From an uncultured Clostridia bacterium (GTDB lineage Bacteria; Bacillota; Clostridia; Oscillospirales; Acutalibacteraceae): 6,745 bases of DNA. The notes under the pieces are model-generated. The model was given only the letters and a program-made list of their open reading frames with translations. It did no database searches and was not told the DNA's origin. Below are positions 1 through 6,745 of the stretch, one piece after another; the first letter of the stretch is position 1, and every line of letters begins with the position of its first letter. A program made the translations under genes and the position numbers. The stretch lies in the NCBI GenBank assembly GCA_946042285.1, contig CAMGDK010000082.1:1-6745 (forward strand). Direction: 5' to 3'.

Positions 1-887
1 AAATTATTGACAACGATGTCTATGATTATATACATACAAATACTCCGGCAGCAGGTGTATATACACGATTAGCCTCACAAAAAGCAAGAAAAAAAGGTAC
101 CTGTGTAATTTATACCGCCCACGGATTTCATTTTTACAATGGAGCGCCAAAGAAAAATTGGTTGATTTATTATCCTATCGAAAAGTTTTGCGCGAGATTT
201 ACCGATAAGTTAATCACCATTACAGAAGAAGATTATGATCTTGCATCAAAGAAATTCAAAACAGATGTTTATCATATTCACGGAGTAGGTGCTAACAGCA
301 GTAAGTTTTATGTTTTTAGTGAAGAAGAAAAGAAAACTATTAGAGAAGAACTTGGTATTCCTGAAGATACTAAAGTAATAGTTAATGTGGGTGAGCTTCT
401 TCCTAATAAGAATCAAAGAACAGCAATTTTAGCAATGAAAAAGGTTGTTGAGAAATATCCCACAGCAAAGCTATATATTGCCGGTAACGGTCCTGAGCTT
501 GATAATCTAACAAATCTTGTTAAGGAAATTGGCTTGGGGAGCAATGTGGAATTTTTGGGATATACCCTTGAGCTCAATAAGTATAACAATATTGCAGATT
601 GTTCTGTGGCTTGTAGTTTTAGAGAAGGCTTACCACTTAATGTTATGGAAGCAATGCTTTGTGAAAATGCAGTTGTTGCTTCAAATAACAGGGGACATAG
701 AGAGTTAGTAGAAGATGGTGTAACAGGCTTCATTGTTGAGCCGACAAATGTTGATGCCTTTGCTGATAGAATTATCAAAGTACTTGACAATCCGTCAATC
801 TATTCAAAACCTGCACTTGAAAAAGCCCAATTGTTCACCGATAAGAATGTATATAAAGAGCTTGAAAATGTTTATTTTGGCAAATAG
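1..887 (+). CDS. GT4-family glycosyltransferase, 5'-partial (EpsD/CapM-like)
   Basis: This is the C-terminal part of a GT-B fold glycosyltransferase that transfers a sugar from a nucleotide-sugar donor to the growing lipid-linked repeat unit at the cytoplasmic face of the membrane. The frame is open from base 3 and gives 294 residues before the TAG at 885-887. Full-length relatives have about 370-380 residues, so roughly 80 N-terminal residues lie before the window. A TTG at base 162 is not the start, because conserved family sequence precedes it: YDYIHTNTPAAGVYTRLA at window residues 7-24 and YTAHGFHF at 37-44. The C-terminal domain shows VNVGELLPNKNQ (about 128-139), the EX7E donor-site motif EGLPLNVME (208-216) and NRGHRELV followed by DGVTGF. 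The next gene follows after 9 bases, and its AGGAG ribosome site overlaps this stop codon. The family call is firm; donor and acceptor sugars cannot be read from the sequence. Confidence 0.93.
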   Translation, partial: IIDNDVYDYIHTNTPAAGVYTRLASQKARKKGTCVIYTAHGFHFYNGAPKKNWLIYYPIEKFCARFTDKLITITEEDYDLASKKFKTDVYHIHGVGANSSKFYVFSEEEKKTIREELGIPEDTKVIVNVGELLPNKNQRTAILAMKKVVEKYPTAKLYIAGNGPELDNLTNLVKEIGLGSNVEFLGYTLELNKYNNIADCSVACSFREGLPLNVMEAMLCENAVVASNNRGHRELVEDGVTGFIVEPTNVDAFADRIIKVLDNPSIYSKPALEKAQLFTDKNVYKELENVYFGK

Positions 888-896
888 GAGAAAGAT

Positions 897-1685
897 ATGC
901 CGTTGGTATCCGTTATCATGGGAATATATAATTGTGCAGATACGCTTGAGGAAGCTGTTGACTGCATAATCAATCAATCCTTTAAGGATTGGGAGCTTAT
1001 TATGTGTGATGATTGTTCGTCTGACAACACATACGAGGTTGCACTGAAAATAGCTGAAAATGATTCTCGTATCAAGATTTTAAAAAATGAAAAAAATCTT
1101 ACCTTAGCGCCAACTCTAAATAAATGTGCTTCTGTTGCGAAAGGCAAATATTTGGCACGCATGGACGGTGATGATATTTGTGCTTTAGACAGATTTCAAA
1201 AAGAGATAGACGTTTTGGAATGTCATCCCGAATATGCAGTTGTTAGCTGTCAGATGAACCTGTTTGATGACAACGGCGTTTACAGAGTTATTTCTCATCC
1301 GGATATGCCAACATCGGCGGATTTGATAAAGCGTTCTCAATTCTGTCATGCGGGCTGTATGATGAGAAAAGATGTTTTCGATAGCATTTTCGGATACAAC
1401 GAGTCTGCAGATTATAAGAGAGTTGAGGACTATGACTTGTGGGCTCGTGTGTACAAAGCAGGTTATGTTGGTTTTAATATTCAAGAGCCTTTGTATTCTA
1501 TGCGAGATGACAGAAGTGCTGTTTCTCGCAGAACTTTTGAAAACAGAAAAAACGAAATTAGGGTTAAAATGAACATTATTAAGTGGTTCAAGCTGCCGAT
1601 TTGTAGCTATATTCATGTTTTGATTCCTTTAACTAAAGTCCTAATTCCGGGATTTGTATATAAGATTTTGCACAAAATCAAATGA
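897..1685 (+). CDS. GT2-family glycosyltransferase with hydrophobic C-terminal tail
   Basis: This is a 262-residue inverting GT-A glycosyltransferase, probably adding one sugar of the repeat unit. The nucleotide-binding strand VSVIMGIYN lies at residues 4-12. The first donor-site aspartates are D38-D39 in MCDDCSSDNT, the metal-binding DXD-type motif DGDD is at 90-93 in ARMDGDDI, and the candidate catalytic base region is VEDYDLWAR at 176-184. The last 30 or so residues are hydrophobic with basic ends (LPICSYIHVLIPLTKVLIPGFVYKIL), which suggests a membrane-associating helix pair. The ATG at 897 is supported by AGGAG at 886-890, six bases upstream, and by the N-terminal strand starting right after it. 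It differs from the other three GT2 genes here: it has CSSDN in place of GSTDSS and RMDGDD in place of FVDSDD. It therefore belongs to a separate GT2 branch and is not a recent copy. Substrate unknown. Confidence 0.93.
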   Translation: MPLVSVIMGIYNCADTLEEAVDCIINQSFKDWELIMCDDCSSDNTYEVALKIAENDSRIKILKNEKNLTLAPTLNKCASVAKGKYLARMDGDDICALDRFQKEIDVLECHPEYAVVSCQMNLFDDNGVYRVISHPDMPTSADLIKRSQFCHAGCMMRKDVFDSIFGYNESADYKRVEDYDLWARVYKAGYVGFNIQEPLYSMRDDRSAVSRRTFENRKNEIRVKMNIIKWFKLPICSYIHVLIPLTKVLIPGFVYKILHKIK

Positions 1686-1699
1686 TTTAGGAGTAGTGT

Positions 1700-2836
1700 A
1701 TGACAGTATATTGGTTGGCATTTGCATATACATCAATAGTGTCTTTATTCGGAACCTTTGTATATAATCAAAAAAAGCGAAAATCGCTTTATGATATTAG
1801 TCTTGGAGATAACAAAAGTATTGGATTATTTTTTGCAATACTCACTTTTGCTTTTTTGATTATTGTTATTGGCTGTCGTTCTGAATTTAACGATACCTAC
1901 TATTATAGAGATGTGTTTAAAAATTATATAACAGGCAATTTATCTCAAATAAAAACGATTTGGGTAAGCGACTCAAAGAGTAAATTTTTTTTGATAATAC
2001 AGTGCTTGTTCAAACACTACATTTCAAAGGATTACAACGCATGGTTCTTTGCTTTGGCAATTTTTCAAATGGGTGCAGTAATTAAACTGTATTACAAATA
2101 CTCGGTTGATTACTTTTTAACATCATTTTTGTATGTGGCGAGCACATCTTTTGTATGGTTGATGGGTGGAACAAGACAGTTTTTTGCAGTAAGTATAGTG
2201 CTATACGGAATAGATTATCTTGTTGACAGAAAAGCCGTTAAGTTCCTTGCGTTAGTTTTAATCGCAGCTTTGTTTCATGTTTCTGCAATTGTGTGGATTC
2301 CGATATATTTTATATGCACGGGTAAGCCTTGGAGTTGGAAAATTATTGCTTTCATTGTCGGAATGGTGCTGATTATTTTTTCAATGGATAATTTCACTGA
2401 CTTGCTTGATGAAGTTTTAGAAGATACGAGCTATTCCGGAATGACATCAAATTTTGATAGCTCAAACGGCGTTAATGCTATGAGGGTTCTTGTTACATGC
2501 GTCCCTTGGGGTTTAGCCTTATTGTGCAAAAAGCAAATAGAGGATGAAAACAATGTTTTTTTAAATATTTGTGTTAATTTGTCGGTTGTATCTTCTGCAA
2601 TATATTTTGTTGGTATGTTCACAAGTGGTATTATTGTCGGTCGTATTCCTATGTATTTTATGTTAACAAATTATTTGCTTATTCCATGGATATTGAATAA
2701 GTACTTTTCTCAATCAATGAAATTTATAATGAAAACAGCTTGTATAGTAATGTACTTTTTGTATTTTTACTACGATATGGTGATTAAGGGCACCGGTCAC
2801 TATGGAAGTGAGCTGTTGGGTATTGCGTATGTATAA
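1700..2836 (+). CDS. EpsG-family membrane protein, likely polysaccharide polymerase (Wzy-like)
   Basis: This is a 378-residue polytopic inner-membrane protein with about nine or ten hydrophobic segments, for example near residues 3-21, 42-58, 114-130, 138-154, 181-204, 213-228, 286-310 and 344-358. Family hallmarks are visible. The sequence GCRSEFNDTYYYRDVF at 58-73 corresponds to the conserved Arg/Asp-Thr loop of EpsG proteins. GGTRQFFAVSIVLYG at 156-170 is followed by a DRK turn and AALFHVSAIVWIPIY at 189-203, the typical Arg-Gln and Phe-His signatures. In Wzx/Wzy-type pathways these proteins are thought to polymerise exported lipid-linked repeat units. Length is normal for the family, so the gene looks intact. 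The start ATG has AGGAG at 1689-1693, six bases upstream. The end overlaps the next gene by 8 bases. It is the only polymerase candidate in the window. Assignment as polymerase rests on family resemblance; an O-acetyl-transferase-type or ligase role cannot be excluded by eye. Confidence 0.88.
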   Translation: MTVYWLAFAYTSIVSLFGTFVYNQKKRKSLYDISLGDNKSIGLFFAILTFAFLIIVIGCRSEFNDTYYYRDVFKNYITGNLSQIKTIWVSDSKSKFFLIIQCLFKHYISKDYNAWFFALAIFQMGAVIKLYYKYSVDYFLTSFLYVASTSFVWLMGGTRQFFAVSIVLYGIDYLVDRKAVKFLALVLIAALFHVSAIVWIPIYFICTGKPWSWKIIAFIVGMVLIIFSMDNFTDLLDEVLEDTSYSGMTSNFDSSNGVNAMRVLVTCVPWGLALLCKKQIEDENNVFLNICVNLSVVSSAIYFVGMFTSGIIVGRIPMYFMLTNYLLIPWILNKYFSQSMKFIMKTACIVMYFLYFYYDMVIKGTGHYGSELLGIAYV

Positions 2837-3818
2837 AGAATTAATTAGCATAATTGTACCTGTGTACAATGTTGAAAAATACTTAAACAAGTGTTTAGAC
2901 TCGCTTGTCAATCAAACATATAAGAACATTGAAATCATTGTTGTTGATGACGGCTCAACAGACAGTAGCGGAAAAATTGCCGATGATTATTCAAATAAGT
3001 ATGAAAATGTTAAAGTTATTCATACAGTAAATTGCGGATTAAGTGCCGCAAGAAATATAGGCTTAGATAATGCGTTAGGAGAATTTATTGCCTTTGTTGA
3101 CAGTGATGATTGGGTTGATTCAAACACATATGAAGCTGTATATCAAATGATTTCTTCAAACAATTATGATTTGTCGGCTTTTGCAATGCTTTTGGAGTAT
3201 GACACTGAGACAGAGCAACATATCAGCGAGCATGACGCAAATATCAGCAATCAAAAAGAGTTGTTTCGGTTGATATTAGATACCGATTATGTGTGTGGCT
3301 TTGCCTGTAATAAACTGTTTAAGGCATCACTTATCGGCGATTTAAGATTTGACGAATCATTATTATCCTGCGAGGACATAGATTTTTGCTCAAAATATGC
3401 AATGAATTGCAAAAATGCTATATATACTACTGCACAATTCTATCATTACAGGCAACGTAATGATTCTATGACAGGTGAATATAAGTATAGCGTTCGTAAG
3501 CTTTCTGTTTTAACTGCTTATGAAAATATTATGCCGATATATAAAGAGTATGATCCCGAAGATTACTATAAGCTTGAAAGAAACTACCTAAAGATTGCTC
3601 TTAACATTAAAGGCAGAATGATTCTGTCAGGCGTTAAAGATGATGAAGTTGCGCAAAGATTAGAAAAAATCATAAAAGAATATTACCCGAGGGTGATAAT
3701 GAATTCAAATATTTCAGCAAAAGCAAAAATCAACATTGCTTTAACAAGGATTTTTCCGGGAGTTATGTTGAGGGCAAAGCAATTTGTTTTGAAGAAAAGA
3801 AGGGGATTAAATGACTAA
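2829..3818 (+). CDS. GT2-family glycosyltransferase (EpsJ/CpsI-like)
   Basis: This is a 329-residue GT-A glycosyltransferase. The nucleotide-binding core ISIIVPVYNVEKYL is at residues 6-19, VVDDGSTDSS at 38-47 with donor aspartates D40-D41, and the metal-binding FVDSDDW at 89-95. The region around the candidate catalytic base is SCEDIDF at 180-186, followed by YHYRQRNDSMT at 205-215. The loop usually written NGGLSxARN reads NCGLSAARN at 68-76, with Cys replacing the first Gly. I chose ATG 2829 over the in-frame ATG 2802 because the GT2 N-terminal strand normally begins a few residues after the start and the extra nine residues (MEVSCWVLR) look unrelated to the family. Neither start has a strong ribosome site; ATG 2829 overlaps the previous stop by 8 bases, so translation is probably coupled. 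The C-terminal 110 residues are basic and lack clear membrane spans. Acceptor and donor are unknown. Confidence 0.92.
   Translation: MYKELISIIVPVYNVEKYLNKCLDSLVNQTYKNIEIIVVDDGSTDSSGKIADDYSNKYENVKVIHTVNCGLSAARNIGLDNALGEFIAFVDSDDWVDSNTYEAVYQMISSNNYDLSAFAMLLEYDTETEQHISEHDANISNQKELFRLILDTDYVCGFACNKLFKASLIGDLRFDESLLSCEDIDFCSKYAMNCKNAIYTTAQFYHYRQRNDSMTGEYKYSVRKLSVLTAYENIMPIYKEYDPEDYYKLERNYLKIALNIKGRMILSGVKDDEVAQRLEKIIKEYYPRVIMNSNISAKAKINIALTRIFPGVMLRAKQFVLKKRRGLND
3801..3805 (+). promoter_or_regulatory. Ribosome binding site of the pyruvyl transferase gene, inside the preceding GT2 gene
   Basis: AGGGG lies five bases before ATG 3811 within the last codons of the preceding GT2 gene. Together with the 8-base start/stop overlap it points to translation coupled to, but not wholly dependent on, the upstream gene. 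Confidence 0.65.
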
Positions 3819-4929
3819 AATCGGTACGGTTACATTTCACGGTGCACAAAACTTCGGCTCCGTACTTCAAGCGTATGCTTTGCAGGAATTTATTAAAGGT
3901 CTGTATGACAAATTCGGAAAAGAGTGTGACTATCGAGTAATCAATTACAGAACAGAGTATCAAAAATCCTTTTACTCAATATACAAGTCCGTAAAGAATC
4001 CTAAAAATATTATTAAGAATGCAGTTGCTTACAGACATAGCACTGCTTTGAAAATCAAAAATCAAAAATTTGAAGATTTCTTAACTAACTATATAAATTT
4101 AACTGATGAGGCTTCAAAAGCCAATGAATTAGAAAAATTTGGTTCTGATTTTGATTACTACATAAGCGGAAGTGATCAAATCTGGAATGTAAGAGCATTG
4201 GATTTTGAAGACGCGTATTATCTCAATTTTGTAGAAAACGGTAAGAAAATATCCTATGCTGTCAGTATGGGTCCGCTCGATATAGATTGGAATAAATACG
4301 GAAAAGAAAAATATAAAGCGCTGATAGATGATTATGATTGTATTTCCGTTCGTGAAATCGGTACTGCCGATAAAGTTGAAGAGCTAACAGGAAAAGCACC
4401 GCAAATAAATGTTGATCCGACCTTTCTGTTGACTAAGGCGCAGTGGAAAAATATCGAATCGGATGCCAACTATAACGAAGGTAAGTATATACTGTTGTAT
4501 TGTCTTGAACCATCTGTCGAGCAGCTGTCAATGGCGAAATCAATATCAAAAAAACTTGGTTTACCAATTCTTGTTACAAGGTATAATAATAAAAATGACA
4601 TGATAAACGGATTTGTAAAGAAATATGATTCAGGTCCGTTGGATTTCTTATCATATATCGATAATGCTGCTCTTGTTCTGTCTTCTTCATTTCACGGTAC
4701 CGCTTTTTCAATGATATATAATAAGCCGTTTTATGTGTTCAACGGTATGAAGGATAGCCGTATTTCTTCAATTCTTAAAATCGCCGGCATAGAGGATCGT
4801 TCTATTGAAAGAATGGAGGATATAGATAGAGTAAGCTTAGAAAAAATTGATTTTTCAGCTGTTAATAAAATTATTGATGATGAAAGAGAAATAAGTAAAA
4901 ATTATTTAAAAAATGCACTTGAAATATAG
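3811..4929 (+). CDS. Polysaccharide pyruvyl transferase family protein
   Basis: This is a 372-residue protein of the pyruvyl transferase family (CsaB-like, Pfam PF04230). Members move the enolpyruvyl part of phosphoenolpyruvate onto a sugar, usually as a cyclic ketal, which gives the polymer a negative charge. Visible signatures in order are the N-terminal KIGTVTFHGAQNFGSVLQAY (residues 3-22), ISGSDQIWN (118-126), ISYAVSMG (147-154), ISVREIGTAD (178-187), VDPTFLL (201-207), and the C-terminal GPLDFLSYIDNAALVLSSSFHGTAFSM split over 275-301 with its FHG at 294-296. There is no signal peptide, so it acts in the cytoplasm on lipid-linked precursors or nucleotide sugars. The ATG overlaps the previous stop by 8 bases and has AGGGG at 3801-3805, five bases upstream. 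The gene sits between two GT2 genes, so it most likely modifies the repeat unit made by its neighbours. The family call is firm; activity and target sugar are inferred. Confidence 0.93.
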   Translation: MTKIGTVTFHGAQNFGSVLQAYALQEFIKGLYDKFGKECDYRVINYRTEYQKSFYSIYKSVKNPKNIIKNAVAYRHSTALKIKNQKFEDFLTNYINLTDEASKANELEKFGSDFDYYISGSDQIWNVRALDFEDAYYLNFVENGKKISYAVSMGPLDIDWNKYGKEKYKALIDDYDCISVREIGTADKVEELTGKAPQINVDPTFLLTKAQWKNIESDANYNEGKYILLYCLEPSVEQLSMAKSISKKLGLPILVTRYNNKNDMINGFVKKYDSGPLDFLSYIDNAALVLSSSFHGTAFSMIYNKPFYVFNGMKDSRISSILKIAGIEDRSIERMEDIDRVSLEKIDFSAVNKIIDDEREISKNYLKNALEI

Positions 4930-4930
4930 C

Positions 4931-4935
4931 GAGAG
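4931..4935 (+). promoter_or_regulatory. Ribosome binding site that favours the 4943 start
   Basis: GAGAG lies seven bases before ATG 4943 and just after the pyruvyl transferase stop codon. It is weaker than the AGGAG used by genes 2, 3 and 7. It supports the short start of the GT2 gene over the in-frame ATG at 4913. Confidence 0.55.
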
Positions 4936-4942
4936 TAAAAAT

Positions 4943-5893
4943 ATGATTAGTGTTATTGTTCCTGTTTATAATGTTGAAAAATATCTTGATAAATGTATTG
5001 AAAGCATAGTTAATCAAACATATAAAGATTTAGAGATTATTTTAGTTGATGATGGTTCTACGGATTCAAGTCCGAAAATATGTGATGAATTTGCAGATAA
5101 GGACGAACGAATAAAAGTTATTCATAAGCAAAACGGTGGAGTGTCATCGGCAAGAAACATAGGACTGGAACATGCTAAAGGAGATTTTATCGGTTTTGTA
5201 GATAGTGACGATTACATAGATTCAAATATGTATGAGCTTTTGCTAAATGATTTAATTGTTAACAACAGCGACATTTCTGTTTGCTCTGCTTTTTTAGTGG
5301 ATAACAACAACGAAACTAAACCTGATAATATTGTTAAAACTCAGGTCCTCAACAAGGAAGAAGCTGTAAAATTTTTATCATATAAAATGAATAATTCTCT
5401 TTGGAATAAACTATTTCGAAAAGATTTTTTTGAAAGTTGCCGTTTCGAAGAGGGACATACCCATGGCGAAGATCATCTGATATTGCTTCACATTCTGAAA
5501 AATGTTCAAAAAGTATCATTTGTTGAAGATTCGCTATACTACTATGTTCAGCATAGTGATTCAACAACCGGAGCAAAATTCAATAGAAGGTCTTTCGATC
5601 AGGTTTATATGAAAGACGCTTTGTATGATTATGTAAAAGAGAACTTTCCTTATGTTAGTGATTATTATAGAAAATTGTGCTTTACCGCAAGGGTAAATAT
5701 GTGCAGAAAAATTATTATTTCAAATTCAGAAGAGGAGTTTGCACAAGAGTTTAACGAATATAAAGAATATATGAAAAAAGAATTTAGCATAGTAAAATCA
5801 ACTTTGTCAAAAAAAGAAACACTTGAATACAATTTGATTTGTCATTTTAAACTATTTTATAAATTCATTTTTGGAAGAATTCTTAAGAAATAG
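4943..5893 (+). CDS. GT2-family glycosyltransferase (EpsJ/CpsI-like)
   Basis: This is a 316-residue GT-A glycosyltransferase with textbook motifs. MISVIVPVYNVEKYL is at 1-15, LVDDGSTDSS at 34-43 (D36-D37), NGGVSSARN at 64-72, FVDSDDY at 85-91, WNKLFRK at 154-160, HGEDHL at 174-179 with the candidate base acidic pair E176-D177, and YYYVQHSDSTTG at 199-210. I place the start at ATG 4943. An in-frame ATG at 4913 would add ten residues and overlap the previous gene by 17 bases, but the conserved domain begins immediately at 4943 and GAGAG at 4931-4935 is correctly spaced for it. The tail is lysine-rich with a short hydrophobic stretch (YNLICHFKLFYKFIFGRIL) that may touch the membrane. The N-terminal domain is very similar to the next gene and to the GT2 before the pyruvyl transferase, while the C-terminal halves differ. 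It probably adds a different sugar or linkage from those enzymes. Confidence 0.93.
   Translation: MISVIVPVYNVEKYLDKCIESIVNQTYKDLEIILVDDGSTDSSPKICDEFADKDERIKVIHKQNGGVSSARNIGLEHAKGDFIGFVDSDDYIDSNMYELLLNDLIVNNSDISVCSAFLVDNNNETKPDNIVKTQVLNKEEAVKFLSYKMNNSLWNKLFRKDFFESCRFEEGHTHGEDHLILLHILKNVQKVSFVEDSLYYYVQHSDSTTGAKFNRRSFDQVYMKDALYDYVKENFPYVSDYYRKLCFTARVNMCRKIIISNSEEEFAQEFNEYKEYMKKEFSIVKSTLSKKETLEYNLICHFKLFYKFIFGRILKK
5028..5046 (+). repeat. 19-base direct repeat, copy 1, in the GT2 donor-site region
   Basis: The 19 bases ATTTAGAGATTATTTTAGT occur exactly here and again at 5996-6014, in the same codon phase, encoding the strand before the DDGSTDSS motif. A further 14-base identity (GGTTCTACGGATTC) follows at 5054-5067 and 6022-6035. 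The match reflects homology between the two adjacent GT2 genes and is not a mobile element. Confidence 0.8.
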
Positions 5894-5901
5894 GAGCTTT
5901 T

Positions 5902-6710
5902 ATGAGTGATTTAATAAGTGTTATTATCCCTGTATATAATGTTGAAGATTATCTTGACAGATGCATTACTTCTGTAATAAATCAGACCTACAATAATTTA
6001 GAGATTATTTTAGTGGATGACGGTTCTACGGATTCTTCGGGTAAAAAATGTGATGATTATGCTATCAAGGATAAAAGAATTAAGGTGTTGCACAAGGAAA
6101 ACGGCGGAGTTTCATCTGCACGAAACGCAGGGATAGATATTGCCACCGGTGAATATATAGGTTTTGTTGATAGTGATGATGTTTTAGAATTAAATATGTA
6201 CGAGTTGTTGATAAACAATGCTTTAAAGTACGGTACCAAATTATCATGTTGTCAAATACAAACTAAAAATATTGATGGCTCAGTGACCGAAATAGATAAA
6301 ACTAAGTCAAAGTTGTTTAGTAAATTAGAAATTGTTAACGGATTTTTCTTTAACGATTTTATAAAAAATTTTATTGTTTCTCCTTGCAATAAAATTATTT
6401 CAAAAAACACATTGACCGATAACAATATCAGATTTAAAAAATATTCGTTTGCCGAGGATTTCTTATTCATTTTTGAGGTTTTAACCAAGGTTGAAAATGT
6501 ATATTACGATTCAACAGTCGGCTTTCATTACTTACATAGAGAAAATTCGGCTATGACATCGAAATTTTCGTATAAAAGATTTGATTATGTTAATGCCGTT
6601 ACTGAAATTGAAAATATTTGTAAGAATACATATAGTGATGATATAGCGAAAAAGGCTCACAATTGGGTGTTTTACCACACATTAGTAAATTATCGTGCAA
6701 TGCTTATCAG
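5902..6710 (+). CDS. GT2-family glycosyltransferase, 3'-truncated at contig end
   Basis: This is the first 269 or so residues of a GT-A glycosyltransferase related to the two EpsJ/CpsI-like genes upstream. It has LISVIIPVYNVEDYL at 4-18, LVDDGSTDSS at 37-46 (D39-D40), NGGVSSARN at 67-75, FVDSDDV at 88-94, PCNKIISK at 161-168, FAEDFLF at 183-189 and YLHRENSAMTSK at 210-221, so all catalytic regions are present. The ATG has AGGAG at 5892-5896, five bases upstream and overlapping the previous stop. The open frame runs without a stop to the window end, but the genuine sequence stops at about base 6710. The following in-frame codons (CLLYTSDAADE) come from a sequencing adapter and must not be counted. 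By comparison with the 316-329 residue relatives, some 45-60 C-terminal residues are missing. Truncation is technical; nothing suggests a pseudogene. Confidence 0.9.
5996..6014 (+). repeat. 19-base direct repeat, copy 2, in the last GT2 gene
   Basis: This is the second exact copy of the 19-base segment at 5028-5046, 968 bases downstream, at the equivalent codons of the neighbouring GT2 gene. Synonymous differences on either side show that the two genes are diverged relatives and not a fresh duplication. Confidence 0.8.
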
Positions 6711-6745
6711 CTGTCTCTTATACACATCTGACGCTGCCGACGAAG
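6711..6745. other. Nextera/Tn5 sequencing adapter contamination
   Basis: Bases 6711-6729 (CTGTCTCTTATACACATCT) are the exact reverse complement of the 19-base Tn5 mosaic end used in Illumina Nextera libraries. Bases 6730-6743 (GACGCTGCCGACGA) are the exact reverse complement of the adjoining Nextera read-1 adapter arm. The two final bases, AG, would fall in the i5 index. The match is continuous for 33 bases in the order expected for read-through at the end of an insert. This is library sequence left untrimmed at a contig end and not part of the organism. It creates the spurious peptide CLLYTSDAADE at the end of the truncated GT2 gene. Confidence 0.97.

Noticed and set aside
162..887. A 241-residue reading of the first gene starting at TTG 162.
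   Set aside because: Conserved glycosyltransferase sequence is in frame upstream all the way to base 3, so the TTG is an internal leucine codon.
1774..1790. Perfect inverted repeat AAAGCGA-AAA-TCGCTTT, with a run of T after it when read on the minus strand (terminator-like).
   Set aside because: It lies inside the polymerase coding sequence at codons for basic residues. The stem is only 7 bp, and there is no minus-strand gene for it to terminate.
2802..2828. Longer start for the GT2 gene at ATG 2802.
   Set aside because: It adds nine residues unlike the family and makes a 35-base overlap with the polymerase gene. AAGGG at 2786-2790 is too far away (11 bases) to be convincing, though it cannot be excluded.
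4913..4942. Longer start for the GT2 gene at ATG 4913.
   Set aside because: The conserved domain begins at ATG 4943, which has a properly spaced GAGAG. The extra residues MHLKYSESKN have no family match.
413..6488. Minus-strand open frames of 60-143 residues, for example 413-790, 1185-1616 and 6252-6488.
   Set aside because: All lie opposite well-supported coding sequence with strong family motifs, show no recognisable domain, and have no convincing role as genes.
6711..6744. CLLYTSDAADE as a real C-terminal tail of the last GT2.
   Set aside because: The underlying bases are the Nextera adapter, base for base.

Overview
The window is a piece of a surface-polysaccharide (capsule or exopolysaccharide) biosynthesis operon. 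The DNA is AT-rich (about one third G+C, judged by eye). AGGAG-type ribosome sites sit tight against short intergenic gaps, and the proteins resemble those of low-G+C Firmicutes. A gut-type Clostridia member (Ruminococcaceae or Lachnospiraceae-like) is my best guess, but nothing in the sequence fixes the genus.

Layout: seven genes, all on the + strand, with no gap longer than 14 bases. In order they are (1) the C-terminal part of a GT4-type glycosyltransferase whose start lies before base 1; (2) a GT2 glycosyltransferase with a hydrophobic tail; (3) an EpsG-family membrane protein, the likely polysaccharide polymerase; (4) a GT2 glycosyltransferase; (5) a polysaccharide pyruvyl transferase family protein; (6) a GT2 glycosyltransferase; and (7) another GT2 glycosyltransferase cut off at the right edge. 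Genes 3/4 and 4/5 overlap by 8 bases each. I see no internal promoter or terminator, so the set is probably one transcript whose promoter lies upstream of the window.

How they work together (inference from family roles): the glycosyltransferases add sugars one at a time to a lipid-linked repeat unit on the cytoplasmic face of the membrane. The pyruvyl transferase probably decorates a sugar with a pyruvate ketal, giving an acidic polymer, and the EpsG-like protein joins the units after export. The initiating sugar-phosphate transferase, the flippase, and the regulatory and chain-length genes are not in this window.

The most important non-biological observation is at the right end. Bases 6711-6743 are the Illumina Nextera (Tn5) adapter, so the real genome sequence stops near base 6710 and the last residues of gene 7 (CLLYTSDAADE) are artefact. 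I looked for an undescribed system and did not find one; apart from the adapter this is a conventional, mosaic sugar-polymer locus.
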